Shown: positions 7,328 through 14,968 of the stretch, in pieces | Layout of the letters: each line of letters opens with the position of its first letter | Numbering within the stretch: the stretch's first letter is position 1 | Source of the DNA: HGM11368 sp051883395 | GTDB taxonomy: Bacteria; Bacillota; Clostridia; Christensenellales; UBA3700 | Direction: 5' to 3' | Length of the DNA: 18,666 nucleotides | Assembly (NCBI GenBank): GCA_051883395.1 | Contig: JBJETQ010000025.1 | Location: 1-18,666, forward strand | Program-made: the position numbers and the translations under genes | Notes under the pieces: model-generated | Database searches by the model: none | Told to the model about the DNA's origin: nothing | What the model saw: the letters and a program-made list of their open reading frames with translations, nothing else

Positions 7328-7747
7328 GACTTTATTACGATTATCAACAACGTTCTGGAAGAACTAGGTAAAAGCAAGGAAGAATTGTTTGACAGCGGCG
7401 TAATATCTAAGGATACGTTTTATAAGTATAAAAAGCGTAATCCCAGCTTAGCGACGCTCATCAGAATTGCCAACTATCTTCATGTAAGCATCGACTATAT
7501 TTATGAATTAACCGACAACAACGATTTTATCCCTTATTCAATCGACCAAAGCGGATTTTATCAAAATCTTCAAGGCCTTTTAATCTCCGCAGGAATTTCC
7601 GGTAGGAAGTTTTGTAAAGATTTACACTATGCCAAAGATAATCTTCTGCGCTACAAAAACGGAGTGATGCCGAGCATCACTACACTCATCGAGATTTCGC
7701 AATACTTCAACTGTACTATAGACGATTTGTTGACCCGAATATCGTAA
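7322..7747 (+). CDS. Two-repeat helix-turn-helix (XRE/Cro-CI type) transcriptional regulator
   Basis: 141 residues from ATG 7322. Two HTH units occur in tandem, at about 2-64 and 79-139, with related cores: FYKYKKRNPSLATLIRIANYLHVSIDYIYEL in the first part and LLRYKNGVMPSITTLIEISQYFNCTIDDLL in the second. This looks like an internal duplication of one XRE domain, with no ligand or sensor domain attached. Upstream in-frame starts (TTG 7295, GTG 7313, ATG 7319) exist; ATG 7322 has GGGTG at 7311-7315 with good spacing, and 7319 is a close alternative. It is divergent from the broken SLOG gene and separated from it by the repeat array, so it probably represses that promoter and perhaps its own. 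The organism's other genes here give no hint of the signal. It may belong to a small acquired island. Confidence 0.85.
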   Translation: MTDFITIINNVLEELGKSKEELFDSGVISKDTFYKYKKRNPSLATLIRIANYLHVSIDYIYELTDNNDFIPYSIDQSGFYQNLQGLLISAGISGRKFCKDLHYAKDNLLRYKNGVMPSITTLIEISQYFNCTIDDLLTRIS

Positions 7748-7752
7748 TAGTC

Positions 7753-7788
7753 AAAAATAAAAGTAGCCGCACTACAAATACGGCTACT
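7753..7788 (-). terminator. Terminator of the mannoside/alpha-glucoside operon, convergent with the HTH gene
   Basis: A perfect 8-bp stem AGTAGCCG/CGGCTACT (7762-7769 with 7781-7788, 11-base loop) is followed on the minus strand by TTTTATTTTTG. It lies about 30 bases after the GH13 stop. The plus strand has no matching T run, so termination of the HTH gene here would be weaker. Confidence 0.75.
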
Positions 7789-7816
7789 CAATATTAATAT
7801 ATATATAATTATTATT

Positions 7817-9475
7817 CTATTTCTTTACGTACACTCTCGCTTCATAAGGTCGCAAGGTATGTTTATGCACGTTGGTTTCGCAATACTTATAATTGCATAC
7901 AAACAGCTCTGCATCTGTGGTATCCATAGTATATCTATCGTCTATCTCAACCAATTCCCTGCCAAAGTTTGCTTCTACGTACACGTAACTTTCTCCGAGT
8001 TTTCTCGAAAATACCCATACCTGATTTGACTTTTCATAATATTCCTGCCATGTTCCGTCCGACAAAATATCATTGATTTGTTTGCGCTTGGCAATAAGAT
8101 TTTTATAAAATTCAAACACGGAAAAGTCGCTGTTTCTGTCCTTTTCAACGTTGATTTGGAGATAGTTCGGGTTGACTTTCATCCATGGCTTTGCCGTAGA
8201 AAATCCTGCGTTTTCTTCTGCGTTCCATTGCATAGGAGTACGTGCGTTGTCCCTTGCCTTTTTAGACAAAATTTTCATTCCCAACTTTTTGATTATCTTA
8301 TGTTTGTCTAGCATTTTGATAACGTTGAGCGACATGATATCCTTGTACTCGTCTTCTTCAAAAGGACAACTGGTCATACCTATCTCCTGTCCCTGATAGA
8401 TATACGGCGTTCCCCTAAGCATAAAATTGACGGTTGCCAGCATCGTTGCTCCGTATTTTCTATATTCTTCGCTGTCTTCCACGTATCTCGGTATACATCT
8501 TGGTTGGTCATGGTTTTCCAGATAATTTGAAGTCCATACCGTAGCAGGTATACGTTGATACTTAGAGACGATTTTCTTATATCTGGACAGCTTGAATTTG
8601 CCTACAAAATCGACGTATGTATGCTCAAAATTGAACAACGTGTCAAGTACGGGTTTCGTTTCGTCGGCGATAGATTTGGCTTGCTCGTAGTTTATCCCTG
8701 CGCACTCACCAACAATGAGACTGTCGTATTTTGACCAGGAATCTCTGTTGACTTGCTCAATATACTTTTCCCAATTTTCGCCCAGACAATAATATTCTAT
8801 TCCCCTGAGCGGATTGAGCGGATTCTTACCGTCGGGCAGACCTTGATTTTTGCTTATGTAAGTTATTACGTCGCACCTGAATCCGTCCACGCCCTTTTCA
8901 AACCAATAGTTGCATATATCGACGACTTCCTGTCTTACCTTAGGGTTATCCCAGTTGAGATCGGGTTGTTTTTTAGAAAACAGGTGCATATACCATTCGC
9001 CCGTCTTCTCGTCATACTCCCACGCCTTACCGAGAAAGTTGCCACGCCAGTTGTTAGGCGGTTTCCTGCCGTCCTTTCCCCTACCTTTGCGCCAGATATA
9101 ATAATCTCTGTAAGGGTTGTCCTTTGAAGAACGAGATTGTTTAAACCATTCATGCTCGTCCGAAGAATGATTGACAACCAGGTCCATAATGAGCTTTATG
9201 CCCCTTGCGTGCATACCGTCAATCATCTCTTGCCAATCGTCCAGCGTTCCAAATTCGTCCATTATATCACGATAGTCGCTTATATCGTAACCGTTGTCGT
9301 CGTTGGGCGACTTATAACAAGGCGAAAGCCATACTGCGTCCACGCCCAATTGTTGGAGATAATCGAGTTTTGATATTATTCCCCTTATGTCGCCTATTCC
9401 GTCGCCGTTGCCGTCGCAAAAGCTTCTCGGATAAATCTGATAGATTACGGCGTCCTTATACCACCTGCTTTTCAT
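7817..9475 (-). CDS. GH13 alpha-glucosidase, oligo-1,6-glucosidase type (subfamily 31-like)
   Basis: 552 residues, usual size for oligo-1,6-glucosidase or dextran glucosidase; no signal peptide, so cytoplasmic. It hydrolyses non-reducing-end alpha-glucosides to glucose. Motifs: WYKDAVIYQIYPRSF (5-19), region I DLVVNH (98-103), QPDLNW (170-175, typical of GH13 subfamily 31), nucleophile D202 in GFRCDVI, acid/base E257 in VGEC, NHD with D323. The Val after the nucleophile (D-V-I) is the version usually linked to alpha-1,6 specificity in this subfamily, so isomaltose-type substrates are the best guess; trehalose-6-phosphate hydrolase is a less likely relative. ATG 9475 overlaps the comF-like stop by ATGA, so the two are translationally coupled. 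It is the last gene of the operon, 28 bases before the terminator stem begins. Confidence 0.9.
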   Translation of the reverse strand: MKSRWYKDAVIYQIYPRSFCDGNGDGIGDIRGIISKLDYLQQLGVDAVWLSPCYKSPNDDNGYDISDYRDIMDEFGTLDDWQEMIDGMHARGIKLIMDLVVNHSSDEHEWFKQSRSSKDNPYRDYYIWRKGRGKDGRKPPNNWRGNFLGKAWEYDEKTGEWYMHLFSKKQPDLNWDNPKVRQEVVDICNYWFEKGVDGFRCDVITYISKNQGLPDGKNPLNPLRGIEYYCLGENWEKYIEQVNRDSWSKYDSLIVGECAGINYEQAKSIADETKPVLDTLFNFEHTYVDFVGKFKLSRYKKIVSKYQRIPATVWTSNYLENHDQPRCIPRYVEDSEEYRKYGATMLATVNFMLRGTPYIYQGQEIGMTSCPFEEDEYKDIMSLNVIKMLDKHKIIKKLGMKILSKKARDNARTPMQWNAEENAGFSTAKPWMKVNPNYLQINVEKDRNSDFSVFEFYKNLIAKRKQINDILSDGTWQEYYEKSNQVWVFSRKLGESYVYVEANFGRELVEIDDRYTMDTTDAELFVCNYKYCETNVHKHTLRPYEARVYVKK

Positions 9476-10254
9476 AACTTTCCCTCCTTATTTGACGTTT
9501 CTGATTGAATATGATACCTTGTAGAGCATATCGTCAGCCCTTCCACTCTCTCGGCTCCCGCTTTATACAAAACGCTTGCCGTCTCACTCATTGTGGCGCC
9601 GGTAGTAAGAACGTCGTCAACCACCAGCACTCTTTTGCCTGCAAACTTTGCATTGTCGGTTACTTTATACACGCCCTTGACGTTGTCTTCTCTTGCTTTT
9701 CCCGACAACCTGGCTTGTTCCACGTTGTCCACCGTCTTGACGAGACTGTCGCCTGCAAATTCTATTTTCAACAGTTCTGCCAATCTCTTTGCTACAAGAC
9801 GGCTTTGATTATATCCCCTTTTGCGCTGTCTTTCTTTGGATATAGGCACGGCGACAATCATATCACAGTCGTATTCTTCGTCAAGATATTTGTCCGCAAG
9901 CATATTGGCAAAATACTCGGCCAGATACTTTTTACCGCCAAACTTGAATTGATGAATCAGACTCTTGGCAACGCCGTCATATACGCATACGCTTCTGTTG
10001 CGATAGAACTTTCTATCGTAGTTCTGACAAGTTATACAGTAGTCGGCTTCACTCTTTTCTTCCCTTCCGCATTTGTGGCAAACGCTCTCGTACAAAAAGT
10101 CGATTTTGCCTTTGCACTCGTCGCACAAGCCGTAACGGTTTTCGCCATTCAACTCTCTGCCGCAATTTATGCAGTTGTATTTGTCAACAAATATCGCTTG
10201 TCGCACGTTGCGACAAAGTTTTATCATCTGAGAGTGCAGTCGTTGCTTGTCCAT
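9472..10254 (-). CDS. ComF-like phosphoribosyltransferase-domain protein with paired zinc-finger cysteines
   Basis: 260 residues, usual length for the ComF/GntX family. The N-terminal half has four CxxC pairs: C28/C31, C44/C47, C59/C62 and C73/C76, which should bind zinc. The C-terminal half is a type-I phosphoribosyltransferase fold with VPISKERQRKRGYNQS (136-151) and the PRPP loop VLVVDDVLTTGAT (209-221). Family members take part in natural DNA uptake (ComF) or are of unknown role (GntX/YhgH); the substrate is not established. It begins seven bases after the isomerase stop, with no strong ribosome binding site, and overlaps the GH13 gene by four bases. Its placement inside a sugar-catabolic operon is odd; there is no other competence gene in the window. 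A function in mannoside use cannot be deduced. Confidence 0.88.
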   Translation of the reverse strand: MDKQRLHSQMIKLCRNVRQAIFVDKYNCINCGRELNGENRYGLCDECKGKIDFLYESVCHKCGREEKSEADYCITCQNYDRKFYRNRSVCVYDGVAKSLIHQFKFGGKKYLAEYFANMLADKYLDEEYDCDMIVAVPISKERQRKRGYNQSRLVAKRLAELLKIEFAGDSLVKTVDNVEQARLSGKAREDNVKGVYKVTDNAKFAGKRVLVVDDVLTTGATMSETASVLYKAGAERVEGLTICSTRYHIQSETSNKEGKL

Positions 10255-10261
10255 ATTTCGT

Positions 10262-11311
10262 CTATTGTTTGCTAGGCAAACACTCTATCAATACGCCGTT
10301 GCCTTTGAGTTCAAATTCCCCGTCAGCGCTGTAAGGCAAAAAGAAATAATCTCCTTTGACTATTTCCTTGCGATAGTCTTGTCCTTCGATACTGCATTTT
10401 CCGTCAAGGACTATCCATACGCTCGGAGAGCCTTTCATATTCATTTTTCCGTCGCTGAGAGTATAGCGATATTGAGCAAAGCAAGGCGTATCGTCGTAAT
10501 CAATGATTTTTTCGCACGTACAGCCTTCTTCACAAGCAACAATCTCAGGCGTAATTTTTGCGCTGTCCAACGACTTCTGTCCCCACAAAGAATAGTCGAA
10601 ACAATCGAGCGCCGTCGACTTGTCCAGTCCTATGTATTTTTCTTCTTCGCTTATACGGTATTCTCCGCACCAGTTTTCGGGTTGAATGGTAAAGTCCGTA
10701 GGTTCCTGCACTTCGATTATCGTGCAGCCCTGCCCGATAGCATGTATAAGTCCACCCTTTATCAGATACGTATCTCCCACCTTTGCGTCTACCCCGTTGA
10801 GAATACTCTCCATCACGTCGGGTTCTTCAAGGCTTCTTTCTTCGAGTTTCCACAGTTCTTCCTTCGTTACTGGACGATTAAATCCGAAATATATCTTGGC
10901 GCCCGGACGTGTAGCCACCACCAACCAGGCTTCCGTCTTTCCGTATTCGCTGCCAAAATTCTTTCTGGAAAACTCTTTGGTAGGGTGAACCTGCATAGGC
11001 AATCTGATTGCGCTATCGAGATACTTGACGAGACAATCGTACTTTTTGCCACCGAGCAGTTGGTCGGGATATTGCTCCAACAGGTCGTCGAAAAATATTT
11101 TTGTATCTTTGACTACCGATACTCCGTCTCTTTCTCCAAAATACCTTGGGTTGATTGCCTTTACCTTACTGGCAATCCACTCTTCCGGAAAGTATCCGTC
11201 TTCCGAGCCGTCAGAACACAGTTGCGCATATCCTTTTCCGCCCTGATAGATGCGGTACACTCTGTTTTTTTCAAAAAATATCGGTCTTGTTACCAGTTGT
11301 TGTATATCCAT
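10262..11311 (-). CDS. manA: Mannose-6-phosphate isomerase, class I (ManA type)
   Basis: 349 residues. It interconverts mannose-6-phosphate and fructose-6-phosphate, linking mannose to glycolysis. This is a zinc cupin: counted from ATG 11311, the likely metal ligands are Q107 and H109 (MQVHPT), E127 (KTEAWLV) and H190 (GLIHAIG), followed by IIEVQEPTDFT, as in the Bacillus/Streptococcus ManA type. A GTG at 11317 would add two residues, but it is the last base of the AAGGAG ribosome binding site (11317-11322), so ATG 11311 is preferred with a five-base spacer. It starts two bases after the PfkB kinase stop and ends seven bases before the ComF-like gene. The context with a beta-mannosidase and a sugar kinase supports mannose catabolism rather than only GDP-mannose supply. 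Confidence 0.9.
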   Translation of the reverse strand: MDIQQLVTRPIFFEKNRVYRIYQGGKGYAQLCSDGSEDGYFPEEWIASKVKAINPRYFGERDGVSVVKDTKIFFDDLLEQYPDQLLGGKKYDCLVKYLDSAIRLPMQVHPTKEFSRKNFGSEYGKTEAWLVVATRPGAKIYFGFNRPVTKEELWKLEERSLEEPDVMESILNGVDAKVGDTYLIKGGLIHAIGQGCTIIEVQEPTDFTIQPENWCGEYRISEEEKYIGLDKSTALDCFDYSLWGQKSLDSAKITPEIVACEEGCTCEKIIDYDDTPCFAQYRYTLSDGKMNMKGSPSVWIVLDGKCSIEGQDYRKEIVKGDYFFLPYSADGEFELKGNGVLIECLPSKQ

Positions 11312-11313
11312 AT

Positions 11314-12249
11314 TCACTCCTTAGTAATATCGTCGATAGCAGGCATAGATTCCATAGCTCCGTAGCCGGCGACGACAACGGCACACGCTTTCATGGCAAA
11401 GTCGAGAGCCACGCCTATTTCACTCGCCAGCGGCTTAATTCCTTTATAAACGATATTGTATAAAATACTTGCCGCAAAGCAATCTCCTGCACCCGTCGTG
11501 TCGATTACCCGACTCTTTACGGCTGCGGCTGCGACGCATTGCAGATTTTTGTCGTACGCAGCGCAGCCCTGCGCTCCTTTGGTTACAAAAATCATCTTAC
11601 ATCTGCTCGCATATGTCCATAGAGCGGCAACCGCCTTCTTTTCGTCCTGCTCTTGCGTGAGCAGAAAAAGTTCGTCGTCGCTCACCTTGATAATGTCGGC
11701 ATAAGCGCAAAATTGCAATATCGTTTTTTTGCAATCGTCTATATCGTCCCAAAGATTGGCTCTTACGTTTACGTCAAAAGAAACCAGACATTGTTTTTCT
11801 ATTGCGCACTCTATCGCTTTGACGTGTGCGTATCTCGCCTTTGATTCCACAAGACTGACGGAACAAAAATGCAAAGCGTCGCCCTTGTCAAACATATCTT
11901 CTCTGACGTCGCTTTCATCCAGCATCAAGTCGCATGTATCTTTGCGATAAAACGCAAATTGTCTGTCGCCTTTATCGTTGAGCGCAACAAAGGCAAGTGC
12001 GGTAGAGTGATTGTTATCAATAGCCACGTAATCGGTATTTATGCCGTGTTTGTGCATATTGTCAAGCAAAAACTCAGAAAACATATCGTTTGACAGTCTT
12101 CCCAGATAGTAACCTTTTCCACCCAATTTGCTCACTCCTGCGCACACGTTTGCAGGCGCTCCGCCTGCCTTGGCGGTAAAAGTCAGAGTCTGCCCCTTGA
12201 CAGGCATAAAATCTATCAGACTCTCCCCTATGCAAATGACCTTGTTCAT
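11314..12249 (-). CDS. PfkB-family sugar kinase, fructokinase-like
   Basis: 311 residues, normal for the family, cytoplasmic. It should phosphorylate a hexose with ATP. The first PfkB signature is AGGAPANVCAGVSKLGGKG (28-46); NVRANLW (161-167) corresponds to the NxRPxLW seen in fructokinases; the second signature DTTGAGDCF (250-258) contains the catalytic base D256. Overall it resembles ScrK-type fructokinases. Next to a beta-mannosidase and ManA, it could instead provide mannose-6-phosphate as a mannokinase, or phosphorylate fructose; sequence alone does not decide. ATG 12249 has GAGGGAG just upstream (12252-12258), inside the end of the beta-mannosidase gene. The stop TGA is two bases before the ManA start and is part of its ribosome binding region. 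Confidence 0.88.
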   Translation of the reverse strand: MNKVICIGESLIDFMPVKGQTLTFTAKAGGAPANVCAGVSKLGGKGYYLGRLSNDMFSEFLLDNMHKHGINTDYVAIDNNHSTALAFVALNDKGDRQFAFYRKDTCDLMLDESDVREDMFDKGDALHFCSVSLVESKARYAHVKAIECAIEKQCLVSFDVNVRANLWDDIDDCKKTILQFCAYADIIKVSDDELFLLTQEQDEKKAVAALWTYASRCKMIFVTKGAQGCAAYDKNLQCVAAAAVKSRVIDTTGAGDCFAASILYNIVYKGIKPLASEIGVALDFAMKACAVVVAGYGAMESMPAIDDITKE

Positions 12250-12256
12250 ATCTCCC

Positions 12257-14794
12257 TCAAATAATGTATTTGTAATATATATAACTAAAAAAGTTGACAG
12301 GTATCATGAATATCTTACATCTCGTCCACCAATCGCTCAACCTGCCTGCCTTAGGCTTTATTCGACTGACGTCGCACATAGTAATATCGTCTCTTACTTG
12401 CTGTACGCTCATATCTTTGACAGGCAAATACACTTCTTTCGTCTCTCCCGGCAACAAATCGAAAAAATTGTCGCTGAAAGGAGCCTGTACGCTGTTTGAC
12501 GTCAGAGCCAATTTTCTCACATATCTTTTGCTTGCCAGACTGATCTTTGCCACGCCGTCGGCAACTTCTATCTGCATATCGACGTCCGACTGCGGCAATT
12601 TCAGATTTTTTTCTCTGCCAAACAGTACGGTCTTGATACATTCCTGCCGTCCGTTTCTGTACAAATAGGCTACAAAAACGCATCGTTTCAGATTGGCGGT
12701 TTTTTTGAGTTGTTTGATATCGTATCGTCTGAGCATTACCTTATCTATGCTATCCACAGTCGCCGTCAATTCCTGTTCAAAGACCACGTTGCCGTCAAAC
12801 GTTGTCAGCATTATCCTGACTTTTACGTCAACCGCCCTGTCCGTATCGTTGATAACGTACACCCCAACGCCCTTTTTATCGTTTTCCAGCGATACTATGA
12901 CGGGAGCGAAAAACTTTTTGCACTCATATTGCAACGCCTTGTAATTGCGATAATAGTCCAGCCCTGCCCACGAGCATACAGGCCAGCAATCGTTGAATTG
13001 CCAATACAGCGAGCCGTTGCAGCGCCCCGTATTCCTGCGCCAATGTTCCGTTGCGTCCTTGACGCATTCCGCCTGACACAGCTGCGACAGATATATATAA
13101 TCTTCAAATTTTGCAGGCAAACGATAGTTGCTCGCAATATAAAACTGCATCTTTTTGTTGCCGCTGGCACATTTTTGGTGTGCGGTAAAAACCTTGCTGT
13201 CCAAAGAATAGTCCGACGGGTCTGCAAACTTGCGAATGGTTTTGATGTCAGGAAGCGACTCAAAACCAAACTCACTACAAAATCTGGTGTTGCGAGTGCG
13301 ATAATAGGTCAAGTCCTGCAAGCCATGCCATACCGCCCACAGATGAGTGTCTCCCACGCTGTCGCTGCCAACGTCCTTGTTGTGTGCGCTTCCTATCGGA
13401 GTGCCTGCGATATAAGGAGTTACTTGGTCAAATTTTCTTAACTGCTCTGGCAATATATGATAGAAGTATTTTTCGGTCCATTCGACGTACTTGACCTTGT
13501 ACAGCCATGCGGTAGACATAACTTCTATTTCGTTGTTGCCGCACCACAGGGCAAGGCTTGCATGGTGTCTCAGTCTTTTGACGTTGTATTCTACTTCCCG
13601 CAGAGTGTTGTCCAAAAACTCATCGTCAAAAAAAGGATAAGGCTGACAGGCATAGGCAAAATCCTGCCATACCATAATGCCGTATTTGTCGCACAAATCA
13701 TAGAACTCGTCTGTTTCATAATAACCGCCGCCCCATACTCTTATCATATTAAAGCCCGATTCGGCGGCAATCTCAACGTATTGTTGCAACGTCTCCTTCG
13801 TAATACGATTGATAAAGCTGTCGGCAGGTATCCAGTTGGCGCCTTTGCAAAAGGTAGGAACACCGTTGACGACAAAACGGAAGTTGCTTCCGTATTGGTC
13901 ATTGGACGTATCAAGAAGTATCGTTCTCAGCCCGATTGATTTGCTCTGTGCGTCAACGACCTTGCCGTCAGCGCTCACTTCCACGTCAACTTTGTATAGC
14001 GGTTGCTGTCTACGGTCTTCGCAATAGCCGTTGGGTTGCCATAACATTGGTTGCTCTATGACAAACTTATGCTCCGACTTATCGGCTTGACAGCGACTTT
14101 CCAGCGTTTGTCCGTCAGGAGTCGTAATCTTGACGACGACTATCACGTCTTTCTTATCAACGTTGTCAACGTCAACTACAACGTTCAGTTCGACCTGTTG
14201 TCCGTGTGATTGTCTGACAATCAGGTCCCGTATCTGCACGTCGTCTCTGCACTCCACAAACACGTCGCCCGATATTCCGCTGGGAGTAAGCACAGGTCCC
14301 CAGTCCCAGCCAAAATGGCATTGCGGTTTTCTGATATGCGGAATACCTGTCAGGCCGTTGCTGTTGTTGGGACATTTTTCTTTTTCCTGCTTTTCCAGCA
14401 CGTATCTTACAGGTGATAAAAAGTCAACACGTATCGAGTTTTTACCTTCTTTCAACTTATCCTTGACGTCAAAACGAAACTCAATATGGCAATTGTCTGT
14501 CTTGCCTATCAAATCGTCGTTGAGATATATCTGAGTAATAGTATCCAGCTGCTTAAAACACAAATCAATTTTTGAATATTGAAGTTGAGCCTTGTCTATT
14601 TCAAACTCCCTGCAATACGTCCAGTCTGTTTGCGCAACCCAACCGCATTCGGCTTCGTTGTCCTTGACAAAAGGGTCTTGTATAAGCCCGTTGTTCATCA
14701 AATCGAGATAATTGCAACCGGGAACGATAGCGTTATAACGTTCTTTTTTGTCCTTTTGTCCAAATTGCCAATTGCCTGTCAAATCTATTATCAT
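12257..14794 (-). CDS. GH2 beta-mannosidase
   Basis: 845 residues, normal for GH2 beta-mannosidases, without a signal peptide, so likely cytoplasmic. It removes terminal beta-mannose from manno-oligosaccharides. The N-terminal jelly-roll has PGCNYLDLMNNGLI and HFGWDWGP (160-168), both typical of beta-mannosidases. The barrel has WIPADSF and MIRVWGGGYYE (350-360), acid/base E422 in WCGNNEIE and nucleophile E508 in FCSEFGFES. Numbering is from ATG 14794, which has GGGAG (14800-14804) before it; a TTG at 14818 would add eight residues that cover this site, so it is rejected. The last 20 residues are strongly hydrophobic and aromatic (KIFMIPVNFFSYIYYKYII), which is unusual for the family. First gene of the operon, with a leader of about 75 bases from a consensus promoter. 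Confidence 0.93.
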   Translation of the reverse strand: MIIDLTGNWQFGQKDKKERYNAIVPGCNYLDLMNNGLIQDPFVKDNEAECGWVAQTDWTYCREFEIDKAQLQYSKIDLCFKQLDTITQIYLNDDLIGKTDNCHIEFRFDVKDKLKEGKNSIRVDFLSPVRYVLEKQEKEKCPNNSNGLTGIPHIRKPQCHFGWDWGPVLTPSGISGDVFVECRDDVQIRDLIVRQSHGQQVELNVVVDVDNVDKKDVIVVVKITTPDGQTLESRCQADKSEHKFVIEQPMLWQPNGYCEDRRQQPLYKVDVEVSADGKVVDAQSKSIGLRTILLDTSNDQYGSNFRFVVNGVPTFCKGANWIPADSFINRITKETLQQYVEIAAESGFNMIRVWGGGYYETDEFYDLCDKYGIMVWQDFAYACQPYPFFDDEFLDNTLREVEYNVKRLRHHASLALWCGNNEIEVMSTAWLYKVKYVEWTEKYFYHILPEQLRKFDQVTPYIAGTPIGSAHNKDVGSDSVGDTHLWAVWHGLQDLTYYRTRNTRFCSEFGFESLPDIKTIRKFADPSDYSLDSKVFTAHQKCASGNKKMQFYIASNYRLPAKFEDYIYLSQLCQAECVKDATEHWRRNTGRCNGSLYWQFNDCWPVCSWAGLDYYRNYKALQYECKKFFAPVIVSLENDKKGVGVYVINDTDRAVDVKVRIMLTTFDGNVVFEQELTATVDSIDKVMLRRYDIKQLKKTANLKRCVFVAYLYRNGRQECIKTVLFGREKNLKLPQSDVDMQIEVADGVAKISLASKRYVRKLALTSNSVQAPFSDNFFDLLPGETKEVYLPVKDMSVQQVRDDITMCDVSRIKPKAGRLSDWWTRCKIFMIPVNFFSYIYYKYII

Positions 14795-14876
14795 AGCTAC
14801 TCCCGTGATTAATTTCAAATTTCCGCCGCAAACTGTGCGTTTGATACGTCAAAATATTAAAGATGTTTATACTATA

Positions 14877-14905
14877 ATTATAATACCGGCACAATACTCT
14901 GTCAA
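14877..14905 (-). promoter_or_regulatory. Consensus sigma-A promoter of the mannoside/alpha-glucoside operon
   Basis: TTGACA (14900-14905) and TATAAT (14877-14882) on the minus strand, exactly 17 bases apart, perfect in both hexamers. Transcription should begin near 14870. The leader contains an interrupted palindrome, TTTGA-CGTA-TCAAA (14840-14853), which may be an operator or be fortuitous. Confidence 0.88.
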
Positions 14906-14933
14906 TATGCCTTTGCCAAAGCCGCCCATTCGT

Positions 14934-14962
14934 TTGACAAAATTTGTTTCAACCTATACAAT
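14934..14962 (+). promoter_or_regulatory. Sigma-A promoter of the ABC-F gene, placed for a leaderless transcript
   Basis: TTGACA (14934-14939) and TACAAT (14957-14962) with a 17-base spacer. With the -10 at -12 to -7, position +1 is 14969, the A of the ABC-F ATG. The -35 sits in an imperfect dyad (14934-14952). Confidence 0.8.
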
Positions 14963-14968
14963 GTCGAT

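Noticed and set aside
10247..11365. Plus-strand open frame of 372 codons opposite manA
   Set aside because: Shadow of the isomerase gene, rich in Ser, Arg and Phe as expected of antisense translation, with no motifs.
14795..14870. Riboswitch in the leader of the sugar operon
   Set aside because: About 75 bases with only short weak stems; no known aptamer core is visible and there is no T-run terminator.
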